DNA of 64,000 nt, from assembly GCA_965153455.1 (NCBI GenBank), contig OZ234503.1, positions 11,723,118-11,787,117 of the forward strand. The letters are read 5' to 3'. This document shows, one piece after another, positions 61,958 through 64,000 of this stretch. The number at the start of each line of letters is the position of its first letter. The first letter of the stretch is position 1. The notes under the pieces were generated by a model, which saw only the letters and a program-made list of their open reading frames with translations, searched no databases and had not been told where the DNA came from. Source of the stretch: Sphagnum compactum (Eukaryota > Bryophyta > Sphagnopsida > Sphagnales). The position numbers and the translations under genes were made by a program.

Positions 61958-64000
61958 GTTTGTGTCAACATTTGCGAATATTTCACATCAATATTGAAGA
62001 ACTTAACAAGGAAACAAATAGGCAAGAGAGGATCTCGAACCCAGCTGTTCTGGTAATGATAAGGGATATGATGAGGCAACCAAGGGGAGTCCATGCAGGT
62101 TCTTTCTGGCCATTCCCTAGAATCACAGCATGAAATTTAAGCAATTTAATTTGAACTTTTGAAAGATTTCCTTTAGCAATTAGAAGGAGCCAAATTACCA
62201 ATGTTATTTGACAAAATTTCACATGTTTGTCATAGACACAGTCTTTCATTTTTGCAGGCTGGTGTTTCTGTGTGTAAAATACTTAAAAATTAAATTGATT
62301 TATCGTGATTAGTCAAAAAATTTGTGAGAAATTTGGCTCAAACGAAAAACAAGTTTTGAGGCTACAACCCTTACAAAGGCTTTTTTTTGGATTTTTGGGG
62401 GGGTCAAAAAGCACAGTTTTTGGCCTGGCTTTGTCAGAATTAGAAAGCTTGCTCATGCAAGTTACCAAACAACAACAGGATTGCAAATTTTTAAAAAAAA
62501 AAATCTATCTTGTAGCCAAATATTGGCTAAATCCTCCTCTAGATGGTTGCCAGTGTGGCTACACGACGAAAGTGGAAGAAACCCTAATGGTGATATGTGT
62601 AGAGTAACACCCAAAGTTATCGAAATAAGGGCTCACAGGAGGTGAGCCTAATTTTGATAATGCATGTGGCCGAAGGTGTTACATGGTCTAAACATTAATT
62701 TCAAAAAACGTAACTGTGATACCTAGCGGGTATCACAATATTTTTTATTAAAAAAAGGTCACATGGGCATTTCAAAAAGCAAAACACCCACCTCTGGGGG
62801 CATTTTGTTTTTTGAAATGCTTGTGTGTGATGGACACTGTATAAGGCTGTATTAATGTGCATCCACATACACTCAGTTTTTGGGCAGAGGTTTTTATGTA
62901 GTGAAATGAACCAATGAAACTTTGGGTAGCCCCAAAACTTCAAGAGAATCCAAAAAGGTGCCCAAAATCTAGGTCACAGTACAAAGGAATTTTGTGTATA
63001 ACCATAGAACAATGCAATTTTGGCACCCATTTATTTCTTGGTTGACAAATTAGTGGTGTACCTGCAAACTTAGAACTTGGCACAATATGAGTTCAAAGTT
63101 GGTCACATTTTGGTGAGAAAGGATCTTCAAGAGATGAAAATTCAAGATGCACACTTATTTGCATCTTAAAACCAATTTGAAGAGGAAAACCCCAAGTGGA
63201 AAGCTGAGACCATGACTTGGTACATTACCTTTTTCACTGGAAGACACAAGATCCCCTTTTTTTTTTGGTGTTGGTATCTCCATTAGCTTTTCTATTCAAT
63301 TCCGCTAACCCTTTTTTGTCGGTATCTTCAATAGCTATTGATTCGGATTATTTATTGGCTCTGCCTTTAGGGCATCTCCACCGCTCTACACAAAATGCCC
63401 CTTCAATTGGAGCTCGATGGTGGTGGGAAAGAAAGTGGCAATGTAGTTCTCCACGGCAACCCCCTTTATCCCAAAACAAAGTAAGCCCTGGTAGCAGAGC
63501 CCTCTAGTTCGGCAACATTTGTAAAGTAGTGGCATTAAAAAATGCTTTGATATTGTGCATGCTTCTTGTGTTTTTGGTGTTGTTATATTTGCTTCATGTT
63601 TCTGTTTTTTTAATCTTGGACCTCCTCTTTTTCAGTGTCTTTTTCTTATTTCTTTCGGTCTTCTTCTTTAGAGTTTTTTTCCTTCTTTTTTTCTTCTTCT
63701 GTTGTCTCATTTCATCTTCTTCTACATCCTCCTTTCTTTTATTGTGTTCAATGTCAAACTTCTTTCCATATTGCTTAATTTTTGGTGTGTTTGTTTGTGA
63801 TTGAAATTCTATTTTGCATTGGTTTTTTTTCTCATAGATATGTGTGAATTTTTAGTATGAGAATTTGTAATAATGGTGATGTTTTACTAGAGTGGTGGTG
63901 TTCATCTTTGTAGTTCTAAGAATAAGCACAAGTCTATGAACATGCAATTTACCGAGGTTATATTTAGGCGACATTATGAAATGGTGGCTCCTTCATTTGT
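61958..64000. other. Unique right edge of the window
   Basis: No gene is recognised. Frames at 62,305-62,607, 63,217-63,507 and 63,529-63,804 (+) match no family I know; the last is a pyrimidine-rich tract that codes only hydrophobic residues. The 63,300-63,500 stretch is GC-richer than its flanks. Confidence 0.4.
62617..62820. repeat. Cluster of three inverted repeats
   Basis: Three hairpins follow one another. The first is 62,617-62,660, with arms ending GGCTCAC and GTGAGCC. The second is 62,715-62,737, with perfect 9-base arms TGTGATACC and GGTATCACA. The third is 62,767-62,820, with arms starting GCATTTCAAAAAGCAAAA and nearly matched in reverse. None codes for protein. They may be remains of foldback elements. 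Confidence 0.75.

Noticed and set aside
62025-62055. GATCTCGAACCC motif resembling a tRNA T-arm
   Set aside because: No acceptor stem, D-arm or anticodon stem can be formed around it.
63217-63507. 96-codon frame in GC-richer DNA, considered as an organelle insertion
   Set aside because: I could not match it to any plastid or mitochondrial gene I know.

Overview
The window is nuclear DNA of a land plant. It is AT-rich with long non-coding stretches, spliceosomal introns with GT/AG borders, receptor-type plant kinase exons, a plant-specific nuclear protein family (At4g29790/At2g19390 type), a plastid FAX (TMEM14) relic, and hAT, CACTA and LTR-type elements. Short introns (about 60-450 bp) and a transposase-like protein family that I associate with seedless plants suggest a bryophyte or another seedless plant. 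That placement is inference and weak.

Layout. Block A (1-17,874) and block C (40,389-61,957) are two copies, in the same orientation, of one segment. In order the segment carries non-coding DNA, a decayed Rab-GAP (TBC-domain) gene on the + strand, a tetratricopeptide-repeat (TPR) protein kinase gene on the - strand, and a conserved non-coding tail. Block B (27,706-33,097) is a third, partial copy that contains only the TBC relic and its flanks. Between A and B lies a single-copy island (17,875-27,705). It holds a multi-exon gene on the - strand, whose 3' end is lost at the edge of block A, and a broken FAX-like gene on the + strand. Between B and C (33,098-40,388) is transposon debris, in which a CACTA element sits inside an older transposase-like coding relic. 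The last 2 kb (61,958-64,000) is unique, with a cluster of inverted repeats.

The most notable feature is the pair of TPR-kinase paralogues (7,050-12,323 and 53,013-57,625, both -). Each has a long array of nearly identical 34-residue TPRs (about 36 in A, 27 in C) followed without a membrane segment by a complete kinase domain split over three exons. The kinase parts of A and C are almost the same, but the arrays differ in number and in repeat type. This points to rapid repeat turnover by unequal exchange or conversion after the segment was duplicated. Copy A has a stop codon in an N-terminal repeat.

Recent insertions separate the copies: a hAT-type MITE in two places in C with 8-bp target duplications, a 2.4-kb CACTA element and a 0.9-kb solo LTR in C's TBC relic, and a 1.58-kb tandem duplication at the start of C. 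Large deletions have removed different parts of the TBC relic in A, B and C.
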